Below, one piece after another: positions 50,295-59,160 of a stretch of DNA of 64,000 nt. The stretch comes from Oscillospiraceae bacterium (GTDB lineage: Bacteria > Bacillota > Clostridia > Oscillospirales > Ruminococcaceae): NCBI GenBank assembly GCA_025758045.1, contig CP107208.1, forward strand, positions 1,860,001 to 1,924,000, read 5' to 3'. The position numbers were made by a program, and so were the translations under genes. The notes beneath the pieces are model-generated. The model did no database searches and was not told where the DNA came from. It saw nothing but the letters and a program-made list of their open reading frames with translations. Every line of letters starts with the position of its first letter. Within the stretch, counting starts at the first letter, position 1.

Positions 50295-51137
50295 ATGAAA
50301 AAAGTGGCAGCCCTGTATATGTGCACGGGACAATACCTGAAACTGTGGCCGGAATTTCTAGCAAGCGCGGAAAAGTACCTGCTGAAACAGTGCGAGGTAC
50401 ATTACTTCGTATTTACGGATGCAGACCACTTGGAGGGAGAAGAATCCAATTCCCGTGTGCATCGAATCTTTCAAAAACCGCAGCCGTGGCCCTATACAAC
50501 GCTGAAGCGTTTTGAAATCTTTTTGCAGATTGAGGATGAATTGAAGAAATTTGATTATATCTATTTCTTCAATGCAAACTGCGAGTTCAAAGCCCCCATC
50601 ACAGAAGAAATGTTTTTGCCGCGTCCGGAAAAGCACGAGAAGATGGTATTCGTTCTTCACCCGTGTTTTTACACTTGGTATAATTACGAGTTTACCTATG
50701 ACCGTAATCCCCGCAGCAAGGCATTTATCCCGATGGGGGTAGGACGTGACTATGTGACAGGTGCGGTGAACGGTGGTGAAACGGAAGCGTATCTGAAGTT
50801 TTGCCACCTGCTGGATAAACGGATTAACCAGGATTTGGCGAAAGGTGTCATTGCCCTGTGGCATGATGAGTCGCATATCAACTGGTATGCGTTGACCCAT
50901 CCACACTATAGGCTTCTGGATGCCAGCTTCTGCTATTTTGAAGATTACCCGCTGGACAAGCCGATTTATATCTACCTGAGATTAAAGTCCCATTATTTCG
51001 ATGTGGATACATTCAAGAAGGATCCACCTAAAAGCCAACTTACCCCGCGAGAGGAAAAATTTAATGCCGTATCTTTAAAATTGGCGCAAAAGATTCAGCG
51101 CCACATCCCATGGCTTCCCCGTAGGAAAGAAAAATAA
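50295..51137 (+). CDS. Glycosyltransferase family 6 (histo-blood-group A/B-like)
   Basis: 280 residues of a retaining GT-A enzyme. Landmarks of family GT6 are all visible: VHYFVFTD, the KPQPWPYTTLKRFEIF block, DYIYFFNANCEF, and IALWHDESHINWYALTHPHY. The metal site reads N93-A94-N95 in place of the mammalian DVD, as in bacterial GT6 enzymes that work without divalent metal. Family members transfer Gal or GalNAc in alpha-1,3 linkage to a galactoside, often next to fucose. As the last operon gene, after the cargo-specific wzt, it probably adds a terminal residue. Gene and wzt 3' half share lower GC. Confidence 0.88.
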   Translation: MKKVAALYMCTGQYLKLWPEFLASAEKYLLKQCEVHYFVFTDADHLEGEESNSRVHRIFQKPQPWPYTTLKRFEIFLQIEDELKKFDYIYFFNANCEFKAPITEEMFLPRPEKHEKMVFVLHPCFYTWYNYEFTYDRNPRSKAFIPMGVGRDYVTGAVNGGETEAYLKFCHLLDKRINQDLAKGVIALWHDESHINWYALTHPHYRLLDASFCYFEDYPLDKPIYIYLRLKSHYFDVDTFKKDPPKSQLTPREEKFNAVSLKLAQKIQRHIPWLPRRKEK

Positions 51138-51182
51138 ACCAAGGAGCACAGCCTGTAGAGGTTGTGCTCCTTGGTTATTTTT
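51137..51182. terminator. Terminator of polysaccharide operon
   Basis: A perfect 14-bp stem, AACCAAGGAGCACA pairing with 51163-51176, and a T-run. It lies between convergent GT6 and tsaD genes. Confidence 0.9.
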
Positions 51183-52188
51183 ACCGATAATCGATCCCCA
51201 GCGTGGGCAGGCCGTTCAGGGTCCAATCGGCCAGGTTGCCGTCCTGGTACTCGTAGTAGCCTTGGGCGGCGATCATGGCGCCGTTGTCGCCGCAGTATTT
51301 CAGCTCCGGCAAAAAGACGCGGGCACCCAGTTTTTGGGCACCGTCGTTTACCAGCTGGCGCAGGCGGCCGTTGGCGGCGACGCCGCCGGCCAGCACGACC
51401 TGCTTGGCACCGGTATCGGAGGCAGCGGAGAGCAGCTTCTTAGCCAGGATCTGGTCGATGCGCTCCTGGAAGCTGGCGGCCATGTCGGCCACATTGACCG
51501 GCTGGCCTTTCTGCTCGGCGTTGTGCACCTCGTTGATGACGGCGGTCTTCAGGCCGCTGAAGCTGACGTTGTACTTGCCCTCTACATGGGGCACGGGCAG
51601 CTTGTAGGCGTGGGGGTCGCCGTCGCGGGCGGCGGCGGCCACACTGGGACCGCCTGGGTAGGGCAGGCCCAGCGTGCGGGCTACTTTATCGTAGGCTTCG
51701 CCGGCGGCGTCGTCCACCGTGCGGCCCAGAACTTTGTAGCGGCACCAATCCTCCACCATCACGATGTGGCTGTGCCCGCCGCTGGCCACCAGGCAGAGAA
51801 ACGGCGGATGCAAACTTTGGTGGGTCAGATAGTTGGCGGCGATATGTCCGCGCAGGTGGTGCACCGGCACCAGCGGCTTGCCTGCCGCATAGGCCAGGCC
51901 CTTGGCAAAGTTGACGCCCACCAGCACGGCACCGATCAGGCCGGGCGCAAAGGTTACGGCCACGGCATCCACGTCTTTCATGGTCATGTTGGCATCGGCC
52001 AGGGCTTTGTCCACGGTGGCACTGATATACTCGGCATGGCGGCGGCTGGCGATCTCCGGCACAACGCCGCCGTATAGGGCCTGCTCTTTCACGCTGGTGG
52101 AGATCACGTTGGAGATGACCTTGCGGCCGTCCTCCACGATTGCCGCCGCGGTCTCATCGCAGGTCGATTCAATTCCTAAAACATACAT
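51181..52188 (-). CDS. tsaD: tRNA threonylcarbamoyladenosine synthase subunit TsaD
   Basis: 335 residues, ASKHA fold. LGIESTCDETAAAIVEDG, the metal-binding VPVHHLRGHIAANY, CLVASGGHSHIV and SFSGLKTAV are diagnostic. With TsaB and TsaE it forms t6A37 on ANN-decoding tRNAs. ATG 52188 is chosen because AAGGG lies 8 bases before it; the frame also has an upstream GTG at 52197. No tsaB or tsaE adjoins. Confidence 0.95.
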   Translation of the reverse strand: MYVLGIESTCDETAAAIVEDGRKVISNVISTSVKEQALYGGVVPEIASRRHAEYISATVDKALADANMTMKDVDAVAVTFAPGLIGAVLVGVNFAKGLAYAAGKPLVPVHHLRGHIAANYLTHQSLHPPFLCLVASGGHSHIVMVEDWCRYKVLGRTVDDAAGEAYDKVARTLGLPYPGGPSVAAAARDGDPHAYKLPVPHVEGKYNVSFSGLKTAVINEVHNAEQKGQPVNVADMAASFQERIDQILAKKLLSAASDTGAKQVVLAGGVAANGRLRQLVNDGAQKLGARVFLPELKYCGDNGAMIAAQGYYEYQDGNLADWTLNGLPTLGIDYR

Positions 52189-52231
52189 TTCAATCACCCT
52201 TATTGTGACTCTTGAACTGCCAGAAGCACTT

Positions 52232-52337
52232 TGTAGGGGCGAACACTGTTCGCCCGCGGCCGTTTGGCAGGCAAGAAACTTTCCCGAAAAAGTGCGGCCT
52301 CATCAAGCAGGCGGGCGAGCACTGCTCGCCCCCTACA
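52232..52337. repeat. Two hairpin repeats in inverted orientation between tsaD and polA
   Basis: TGTAGGGGCGAACACTGTTC with CGCCCGCGG follows at 52232-52259, and the reverse-oriented copy GCGGGCGAGCACTGCTCGCC with CCCTACA lies at 52311-52337. Each is palindromic in itself, and the two also pair with each other across about 50 bases. No gene lies between the tsaD start and the polA stop. Confidence 0.65.
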
Positions 52338-52354
52338 CCTCTGCGCAGAAAACT

Positions 52355-54868
52355 TTAATGCGCTTCCAGCCAGGTCTTGCCGGTGCCTACCTCGGTGGTC
52401 AGGGGCACGTTGTAGTGCACCACATGCTCCATTTCCTCCTGCAAAATGCGGCGCACGGTGTCCACTTCACTGTCCGGTGCCTCTACGATCAGTTCGTCGT
52501 GTACCTGCAGCAGCAGGCGGGCCTGCAATTTCTCATCCCGCAGGCGCTGCCACACATGCACCATAGCCAGCTTGATGATGTCCGCGGCCGTGCCCTGGAT
52601 GGGCGTGTTGCGGGCCATCCGCTCGCCGCTGGCGCGTACCTGGAAGTTGGAACTGGCCAGCTCCGGCAGGGCGCGGCGGCGGCCAAACAGCGTTTCCACG
52701 TAGCCTTTCTCCTTGGCGTGGGCAATGCAGTCCTGCATGTAGCCGTCCACCTTGGGGAAGGTGTCAAGGTAAGTCTTCAGGAAAGCGTCTGCCTCTTTCA
52801 CCGAGACGTCCAGATCCTTGCTCAGCGAGTAGGCACCCTTGCCGTACATGATGCCGAAGTTGATGGCCTTGCTGGCCGAGCGCAGCTGCGGCGTGACTTC
52901 GCTTTCGGGGATGTGGTAAATTTTGGCGGCGGTGGAGCGGTGAATGTCCGCGCCGTTCAAAAACGCCTGCTGCATGTGCTCGTCGCCGGTGATGTGCGCC
53001 AGAATGCGCAGCTCGATCTGGGAGTAATCGGCGTCCACCAACTGCTGGCCGTCCCCGGCCACAAAGTAGCCACGCAGGCGGCTGCCCAGCTCGGTGCGGA
53101 TGGGGATGTTCTGCAGGTTCGGTTCGGTGGAGGAGATGCGCCCGGTGCGGGTCTCGGTCTGGATAAAGGTGGAGTGCACCCGACCGTCCGCCGCCTGCGC
53201 CGCCAACAGGCCATCTACGTAGGTAGACAGCAGTTTGGCGTAGGTGCGATACTTTAAGATCTCATCAATGACCGGGCTGTAAGGACGCAGGCTTTCCAGC
53301 GTGGCGGCGTCGGTGGAGTAGCCGCGGGCGTTTTTCTTGCGCGGCGGCAGGCCCAGCTTGTCAAACAGGGCTTCGCCCAGCTGCTTGGGGCTGTTCACGT
53401 TGAACTCGTAGCCCACCTCAGTGTAGATATTCTGCAGGATGCCGTCCAGCTCGCCCCGCAGGCTGTCGCCAAAGGCGCGGATGCCGTCGGCGTCTACCGC
53501 AAAGCCGATGCGCTCCATGTCCGCCAGCACGCGGGCCAGCGGCAGCTCCATCTCATCGTGCAGTTTGCGCTGGCCGCTGGCGTCCAGTTCGGCGGCCAGC
53601 TTTTCCAGCAGCGCGGCCAGCACCCCGGCATCGGGGGCGGCTTCGCAGTGGAACGCCGCCGCCACGCCGTACTCAGCAGCCAGAGACTTTACCGCATAGC
53701 TGCTAGCGGAAGGATTGAGCAGGTACGCGGCCAGCTTGCCGTCAAAATGCAGGGCTTTGCCAATATGCCCCTGCTCCAGTGCCAGGCGGTAGAGGGGCTT
53801 CGCGTCAAAGACCCAGATTTCGGCATCGCTGTCCAGCAGGGCGGCCAGGCGGTCGGTGTCTGGCAGGTAGACTTCCTGTCCCTGTACGGCGTACCAGCCG
53901 CCGTCGGCGTTTTGGGCCACAAACAGGCGGCCTTCCACCAGCAGCGGCAGGGGGGCCGGCTCTACTTCTTCCGGCAGAGCAGCGTCCACGGGGGCGGCAG
54001 CGGCGCCGTTCTCCTCCAGACCCCAGCGGTCCACCATCTTATGCATTTCCAGCGTGGCCAGCAGCTGGGCGGCTGCGGCGGGGTCGCCGGACTGGCGGAT
54101 ATAGGCGGCGGGGTCCGTCTCGATGGGCGCGTCCTTGCGGATGGTACCCAGCATGTAGGACAGGTCCGCCTTATCGCGGTTGGCAGAAAGCTTGGCCCGC
54201 TGGCCGGGCTTGATGGCCTTGTCCTCGAGGTTCGCGTAAATATTTTCCAGCGTGCCGAACTTCGCCACCAGGGCCAGGGCGGTCTTTTCGCCGATGCCCG
54301 GCACACCGGGGATATTATCGGACGAATCGCCCATCAGGCTCTTGACGTCTATGAGCTGCTGCGGCTCCACACCATACTTTTCGCGGATGGCGGCGGGGTC
54401 CATGGAAATCGTCTCTTTGTTGGTGGCCAGCAGAACGGTGGTGTTGTCGTCCACCAACTGCAGGCTGTCCCGGTCGCCGGTGGCCAGCAGGGTGGTGCCG
54501 CCGGCGGCCTCGCAGGCGGCGGCCAGGGTGCCCAAAATATCGTCGGCCTCCCAGCCCTCACTGCTTACCTGCACAAAGCCCAGGTCGGTCAGCAATTCTT
54601 TCAGTACGGGCATTTGCTGGGCCAGCTCCTCGGGCATGCCGTGGCGGGTGGCCTTGTAGCCGTCGTAGGCCTTGTGGCGGAACGTCGGGGCGCGCAAATC
54701 CCAGGCGATGGCCACAGCATCGGGCTTGTGGGCGGCCAGCAGGTTGAGCAGTATATTCTGGAAGCCGTAAATGGCGTTGGTATAGCGGCCGTCCTTGGTC
54801 GTCAACAGCTTGATGCCGAAAAACGCGCGGTTGACCAGACTGTTGCCGTCCAGTACCATCAGTTTCAT
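52355..54868 (-). CDS. polA: DNA polymerase I
   Basis: 837 residues from ATG 54868 (AAAGGAG before it). The N-terminal 5' nuclease domain (about 1-290) has LMVLDGNSLVNRAFFG and GDSSDNIPGVPGIGEKTA. The middle proofreading-like domain (about 305-460) lacks the acidic metal ligands, as in Bacillus. The polymerase domain shows motif A VDADYSQIELRILAHI, motif B RSASKAINFGIMYGKG and motif C QVHDELIVEAP. It fills gaps in repair and Okazaki maturation. An in-frame ATG at 55003 would add 45 unlikely residues. Confidence 0.95.
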   Translation of the reverse strand: MKLMVLDGNSLVNRAFFGIKLLTTKDGRYTNAIYGFQNILLNLLAAHKPDAVAIAWDLRAPTFRHKAYDGYKATRHGMPEELAQQMPVLKELLTDLGFVQVSSEGWEADDILGTLAAACEAAGGTTLLATGDRDSLQLVDDNTTVLLATNKETISMDPAAIREKYGVEPQQLIDVKSLMGDSSDNIPGVPGIGEKTALALVAKFGTLENIYANLEDKAIKPGQRAKLSANRDKADLSYMLGTIRKDAPIETDPAAYIRQSGDPAAAAQLLATLEMHKMVDRWGLEENGAAAAPVDAALPEEVEPAPLPLLVEGRLFVAQNADGGWYAVQGQEVYLPDTDRLAALLDSDAEIWVFDAKPLYRLALEQGHIGKALHFDGKLAAYLLNPSASSYAVKSLAAEYGVAAAFHCEAAPDAGVLAALLEKLAAELDASGQRKLHDEMELPLARVLADMERIGFAVDADGIRAFGDSLRGELDGILQNIYTEVGYEFNVNSPKQLGEALFDKLGLPPRKKNARGYSTDAATLESLRPYSPVIDEILKYRTYAKLLSTYVDGLLAAQAADGRVHSTFIQTETRTGRISSTEPNLQNIPIRTELGSRLRGYFVAGDGQQLVDADYSQIELRILAHITGDEHMQQAFLNGADIHRSTAAKIYHIPESEVTPQLRSASKAINFGIMYGKGAYSLSKDLDVSVKEADAFLKTYLDTFPKVDGYMQDCIAHAKEKGYVETLFGRRRALPELASSNFQVRASGERMARNTPIQGTAADIIKLAMVHVWQRLRDEKLQARLLLQVHDELIVEAPDSEVDTVRRILQEEMEHVVHYNVPLTTEVGTGKTWLEAH

Positions 54869-55027
54869 AGCGTTGCTCCTTTTTAAATCGGATGTAAACA
54901 ATCTATCTTTTAGTATACCACAAATGCGGGATTTATGGTAGAATAGAATCTGAAATTCAAATAGTAAAAGCGGCCGCGCAAAAGCCCCCTTGGAGGGAGC
55001 CAAAGGCGGCGCTACAAGAGAGGAACT

Positions 55028-56005
55028 ATGCAGTTACGCAATTTGCAGATCCCTGTGGGGGCGGTGTTTGCCCCGATGGCAGGCCTGACAGACGCTGCCT
55101 GCCGCCACCTGATGGCCGACCACGGTGCAGCCTGGACCGTCAGCGAGATGGCCAGCGCCAAGGCCCTGAACTTTAACGACCAAAAGTCCTTTGCTCTGCT
55201 CAAAGATGCCCACCCCCACGGGCTGTACGCTATCCAGCTGTTCGGCTGTGAGCCGGAAGCCCTGGAAAAGGCCGTTTTGCTGGTGCGGGAAAAGGGCATC
55301 CGGTTTGACATTTTGGACATCAACATGGGCTGCCCCGCGCCCAAAATCACCAACAGCGGTGCGGGCAGTAAGCTGCTGCTGGACCCACCCCTCTGCGGAC
55401 GGATGGTCGCTGCGGCCCGCCGCGCCCTGGGCGAGGATACGCCCCTGACGGTGAAGATGCGCATCGGCTGGGACGCCGAACACATGACCGGCGTGGAGGT
55501 GGCAAAACAGTGCGAGGCCAACGGCGCGGACCTGATCGCCGTGCATGGCCGCACGCGGGAGCAGATGTACGTGCCACCCATTGATGCCGGTGCAATTGCC
55601 GCCATCAAGCAGGCGGTGTCCATCCCGGTGCTGGCCAACGGCGATATTACCACTGCCGAGGGGGCGCTTACCTTATTAAAAGAGACCGGCTGCGACGGCG
55701 TGATGATCGGCCGCGGCTCACTGGGCGACCCGTGGCTGTTTGAGCAGATCCGCGCGGCCCTGCTGGGCGAGGAAGCCCCCGCTGAGCCGACGCTGAACCA
55801 GCGGATGAACGCCCTGCGGGCGCAAATTTACGAAATGTGCGAGGAAAAAGGCGAGTGGCTCGCCATGCCTCAGGCCCGCAGCCAGGCCATGCACTATATG
55901 AAGGGTCTGCGGGGTGCAGCCTCCCTGCGGCGCTACTGCTCCATGCTGGAGCATTTCACCGATGTGGACAAGCTCATCGATGCGGTGTATCGGCTGCAGG
56001 AGTGA
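55028..56005 (+). CDS. dusB: tRNA-dihydrouridine synthase (DusB-like)
   Basis: 325 residues, FMN TIM barrel. APMAGLTDAACRHLM, INMGCPAPKI with the catalytic cysteine, KMRIGWD, VHGRTREQMY and GDITTAEGA, IGRGSLGDPWLF are all present. It reduces uridines in the tRNA D-loop. GAGAGGAAC precedes the ATG. It is divergent from polA, and its stop directly abuts that of the convergent yfbR. Confidence 0.93.
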   Translation: MQLRNLQIPVGAVFAPMAGLTDAACRHLMADHGAAWTVSEMASAKALNFNDQKSFALLKDAHPHGLYAIQLFGCEPEALEKAVLLVREKGIRFDILDINMGCPAPKITNSGAGSKLLLDPPLCGRMVAAARRALGEDTPLTVKMRIGWDAEHMTGVEVAKQCEANGADLIAVHGRTREQMYVPPIDAGAIAAIKQAVSIPVLANGDITTAEGALTLLKETGCDGVMIGRGSLGDPWLFEQIRAALLGEEAPAEPTLNQRMNALRAQIYEMCEEKGEWLAMPQARSQAMHYMKGLRGAASLRRYCSMLEHFTDVDKLIDAVYRLQE

Positions 56006-56608
56006 TCAAAACCTTCCTCTCGTCAGCTCATCCAGATTCTGCGTATAGCACGGCAGCATGTGGGTGATGAAATACTCCGCTTCGGGGCAGTCCATTCCGT
56101 GCAGGGCGGCCAGCTGCTGCTCCCGCGCGGCTTCAAACTCCCGGTTGCCGCTCTGGCACTCTTCCAAACACTTGATTAAGGCCGAGAGCCGGTCCGCTGC
56201 CTTTAAAATTTTCCGCTCGGCGTCATTTAGCACGCGGCCGGTCAAAAATTCCTCGGTCTCGCTGCGCAGGGCTTCGGGCTGCAGGCTGGCCATCAGCCGG
56301 GCACTTTCCTGCTCTACCGCCTTGTAGGCGCTGCGCAGGGCTTCATTTTTGTACTTCACTGGGGTGGGCATGTCGCCGGTCAAAATTTCCGGCGCATCGT
56401 GGTACAGCGCCGCCGTGGCTACCATTTCGGGCCGCAGGTCGGCTCCGGTGCCCAAGCACTTTTGGCCAACTAAGCAAAGCGCGTGGGCCAGCAGGGCGGT
56501 GTCTGCCGTATGCTCGCTCAGGCTTTCGGCGCGGCCGCTGCGCATCAGGCTCCAGCGGGTGATGTACTTCATACGGCCCAGCAGGGCACTGAAGGGATAA
56601 GTTTTCAT
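56006..56608 (-). CDS. yfbR: YfbR-type HD-domain 5'-deoxynucleotidase
   Basis: 200 residues. The HD metal site is visible as SLSEHTADTALLAHAL, ALYHDAPEILTGDMPTPVKY and a later KAADRLSALIKCLEE. YfbR removes the 5' phosphate from deoxynucleoside monophosphates. It is monocistronic, divergent from the YfhO gene with about 90 bases between starts, and convergent to dusB with no spacer. Confidence 0.9.
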   Translation of the reverse strand: MKTYPFSALLGRMKYITRWSLMRSGRAESLSEHTADTALLAHALCLVGQKCLGTGADLRPEMVATAALYHDAPEILTGDMPTPVKYKNEALRSAYKAVEQESARLMASLQPEALRSETEEFLTGRVLNDAERKILKAADRLSALIKCLEECQSGNREFEAAREQQLAALHGMDCPEAEYFITHMLPCYTQNLDELTRGRF

Positions 56609-56700
56609 CTTGCACGATCCTCTCTGTGGTGTTACTATCAGTATACCATGATTTTACCAAAAACAAAGTCCCATGGTTCGGACTTTCAGCGGGGTTTGTT

Positions 56701-59043
56701 ATGAAATTGCAGCTTCCCGGCAAAAAAACAAGATACTGTCAGGTGTTCTGGCTCTGCCTGCTGGCGGCGGCCGCCCTGTTTGCGCCCCACTGCCTGGTGG
56801 ATGCCGTCGCAGGCGGCGGGTACTTCCATTACGCGGGCGATTTCAATGACCAGCAGATCAACTTTTACCAGTACGCCAACAGCTTCATCAAGCAGGGGGG
56901 CAGCTTCAGTTGGGCTACCGATCTGGGCAGCGGGTTTGTCAATTCCTACTCGTTCTACCTGCTGGGCAGCCCGTTTTTCTGGCTGACGCTGCTGGTGCCC
57001 GCGCGGTTCATGCCGTGGATGATGGTGCCGCTGCTCTGCCTGAAAATCGCCCTGGCCGGGGGCGGCGGCTACCTTTGGGCGCGCCGCTGGGTGCGGGACG
57101 AGGATTGGAGCATGCTGGCCGGCTGCCTGTATGCCTTCTCCGGCTTTACGGTGTACAACATCTTCTTCAACCACTTTTTGGACGTTGTGGCGCTGTTTCC
57201 ATACATGCTGGCGGCGCTGGATGATGCGGTCATCGATGGCAGAAAAGGTCGCTTCCCGTTCTGGGTGGCGGTGAATCTGCTCAACAACTACTTTTTCTTT
57301 GCCGGGCAGGCGGTCTTTCTCATCATCTACTTTTTCTGCATGCTGGCGGGGCATGCCTACAAAATCGGCCCCCGCAAGTTTGCATTGCTGGCAGGGGAGA
57401 CCCTGCTGGGCTGTGCCATGGGCTGCGTGCTGCTGCTTCCTGCCGGGCTGTCACTGCTGCAAAACCCACGCACCATCGACCCATTCAACGGCATGGGCTA
57501 CCTGGTCTACGGCAAGGCCCAGCAGTACGGGGCCATTTTTTACAGCGCCTTTTTGATGCCCGACGCCCCCTACTTTAAGGATATGTTCAGCGAAGGCATC
57601 CTCAAACATACCAGCATGACGGCCTACCTGCCGGTGGTGGGCATTGCGGGCGGGCTGGCGTTCTGCCGCGGGCGGCGCAGCCACCCGTTCACCTACATTT
57701 TAAAGGTGTGCGTGGTCTGCGCCTTTGTGCCCATCCTTAACAGCCTGTTCTATGCCCTCAATTCCAGCTACTACGCCCGGTGGTACTACATGCCGGTGCT
57801 GGTGCTGTGCGGGGCCACAGCGTCGCTGCTGGCACGGCCCCACCTGGCCCGGAGGGAACTGCCCCGCGCCTGGGGTTTGACGCTGGCCGTTACTCTCTCG
57901 GCGGCGGCGTTCGGCCTGGTGCCCTATACCGATGATGACGGCGTGACCACCCTCGGCGTCACCGAGGAACCCGCCCGCTTCTGGGCCATCCTGGGCGTAT
58001 CGGTGCTGGGATTGGTGATCTTCGGCGTGCTGTGGCACTTCTTCCGGGATCGCCAGCGTTGGCCTACCGTAATGCTGGCCGCCGTGCTGGTGTTCAGCTT
58101 TGTCTATGGCAGCGTGCACCTTTCGTTGACCAAGTACGCCCAGTGGGATACCGACAGCGACCTGATCGCGGAAACGTATGATTCTGTGCAGGAGATCAAG
58201 GAAGCCCTGCCGGACGATGCGTTCTACCGCATCGATGCCTACGGCGCCCACAACAATCTGGGCCTGTGGTTTGACAAAAGCTGTTTGCAGTTTTTCAATT
58301 CCACGGTTGCCCCCAGCATCATGGAGTTTTATCCGGAAGTGGGCGTCAAGCGGGACGTCAACTCCAAGCCGGAGGTCCAAAACTATGCTCTGCGCGGGCT
58401 GCTCAGCGTGCGGTACACGCTGGTGGCTAAGGATGCCGATAGCAACTGGCAGGGCGAGGACATGGACGGCTGGGACCTGGTAGGCAGCACCAGCGCCTAC
58501 CAGATCTACGAGAACAAAAACTGGGTGCCCATGGGTTTTGCCCAGCAGTATTATGTCACCGCCGATCAGCTGGACCAGGTAGGCGAGGACAGCCGCGCCC
58601 AGATATTGTTGCGGGCGGTGTTACTGGACGAGGACCAGATCGCCGCCTATGGCGACCTGCTGCAGCCTATCCCGGACGACAGGCTGACCAACTGCACGCA
58701 GGACACCTACGCCGAGGATTGCACCGCCTGCCGTGCCGAGGCCGTGGAAAACTTTACCGCCACCCGCACCGGCTTTACTGCCGAGACGGACTACGACACC
58801 GACCGGCTGGTGTTTTTCAGTGTGCCCTACGACGACGGCTTTACCGCCGCCATCAACGGGGAACCGGCCAAAATCGAAAAGGTCGATAACGGCCTGATGG
58901 CCCTGCGCGTCCCGGCGGGGCAGACCAGCATCACCTGCACCTACCACACCCCCGGCCTGCGCACCGGCACCATCATCAGCCTGGCTGCGCTGGCGGTGTA
59001 TGGGGCTTATTTAGTGGTGTTGAAAAGGAAAAAATGCCTGTAA
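56701..59043 (+). CDS. YfhO-family membrane glycosyltransferase
   Basis: 780 residues with about 13 membrane helices, an N-terminal helix and the first-loop acidic motif GDFNDQQINFYQYANSFI. A large extracytoplasmic segment precedes the last helix; the ending ITCTYHTPGLRTGTIISLAA and KRKK tail are typical of YfhO. Family members transfer sugars from polyprenyl-phosphate carriers to surface polymers such as lipoteichoic acid. ATG 56701 is used; the frame opens upstream at 56626 without a ribosome site. Confidence 0.87.
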   Translation: MKLQLPGKKTRYCQVFWLCLLAAAALFAPHCLVDAVAGGGYFHYAGDFNDQQINFYQYANSFIKQGGSFSWATDLGSGFVNSYSFYLLGSPFFWLTLLVPARFMPWMMVPLLCLKIALAGGGGYLWARRWVRDEDWSMLAGCLYAFSGFTVYNIFFNHFLDVVALFPYMLAALDDAVIDGRKGRFPFWVAVNLLNNYFFFAGQAVFLIIYFFCMLAGHAYKIGPRKFALLAGETLLGCAMGCVLLLPAGLSLLQNPRTIDPFNGMGYLVYGKAQQYGAIFYSAFLMPDAPYFKDMFSEGILKHTSMTAYLPVVGIAGGLAFCRGRRSHPFTYILKVCVVCAFVPILNSLFYALNSSYYARWYYMPVLVLCGATASLLARPHLARRELPRAWGLTLAVTLSAAAFGLVPYTDDDGVTTLGVTEEPARFWAILGVSVLGLVIFGVLWHFFRDRQRWPTVMLAAVLVFSFVYGSVHLSLTKYAQWDTDSDLIAETYDSVQEIKEALPDDAFYRIDAYGAHNNLGLWFDKSCLQFFNSTVAPSIMEFYPEVGVKRDVNSKPEVQNYALRGLLSVRYTLVAKDADSNWQGEDMDGWDLVGSTSAYQIYENKNWVPMGFAQQYYVTADQLDQVGEDSRAQILLRAVLLDEDQIAAYGDLLQPIPDDRLTNCTQDTYAEDCTACRAEAVENFTATRTGFTAETDYDTDRLVFFSVPYDDGFTAAINGEPAKIEKVDNGLMALRVPAGQTSITCTYHTPGLRTGTIISLAALAVYGAYLVVLKRKKCL

Positions 59044-59076
59044 TTTGCCGGTTCCTATGATATTATTGAACGCTCG

Positions 59077-59108
59077 TGTAGGGGCCGTTGCAAGCATCCG
59101 CCCCTGCA
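59077..59108. repeat. Dispersed 32-bp hairpin repeat
   Basis: TGTAGGGGCCGTTGCAAGCA followed by TCCGCCCCTGCA. Outer arms pair with one mismatch. It lies in the YfhO-tex gap, like family copies at 34778 and 35930. Confidence 0.6.
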
Positions 59109-59160
59109 GGCAGGTAGCCAATTTCTTATCCGATCCTATAAAATTGAAAGTGAGTATCCC

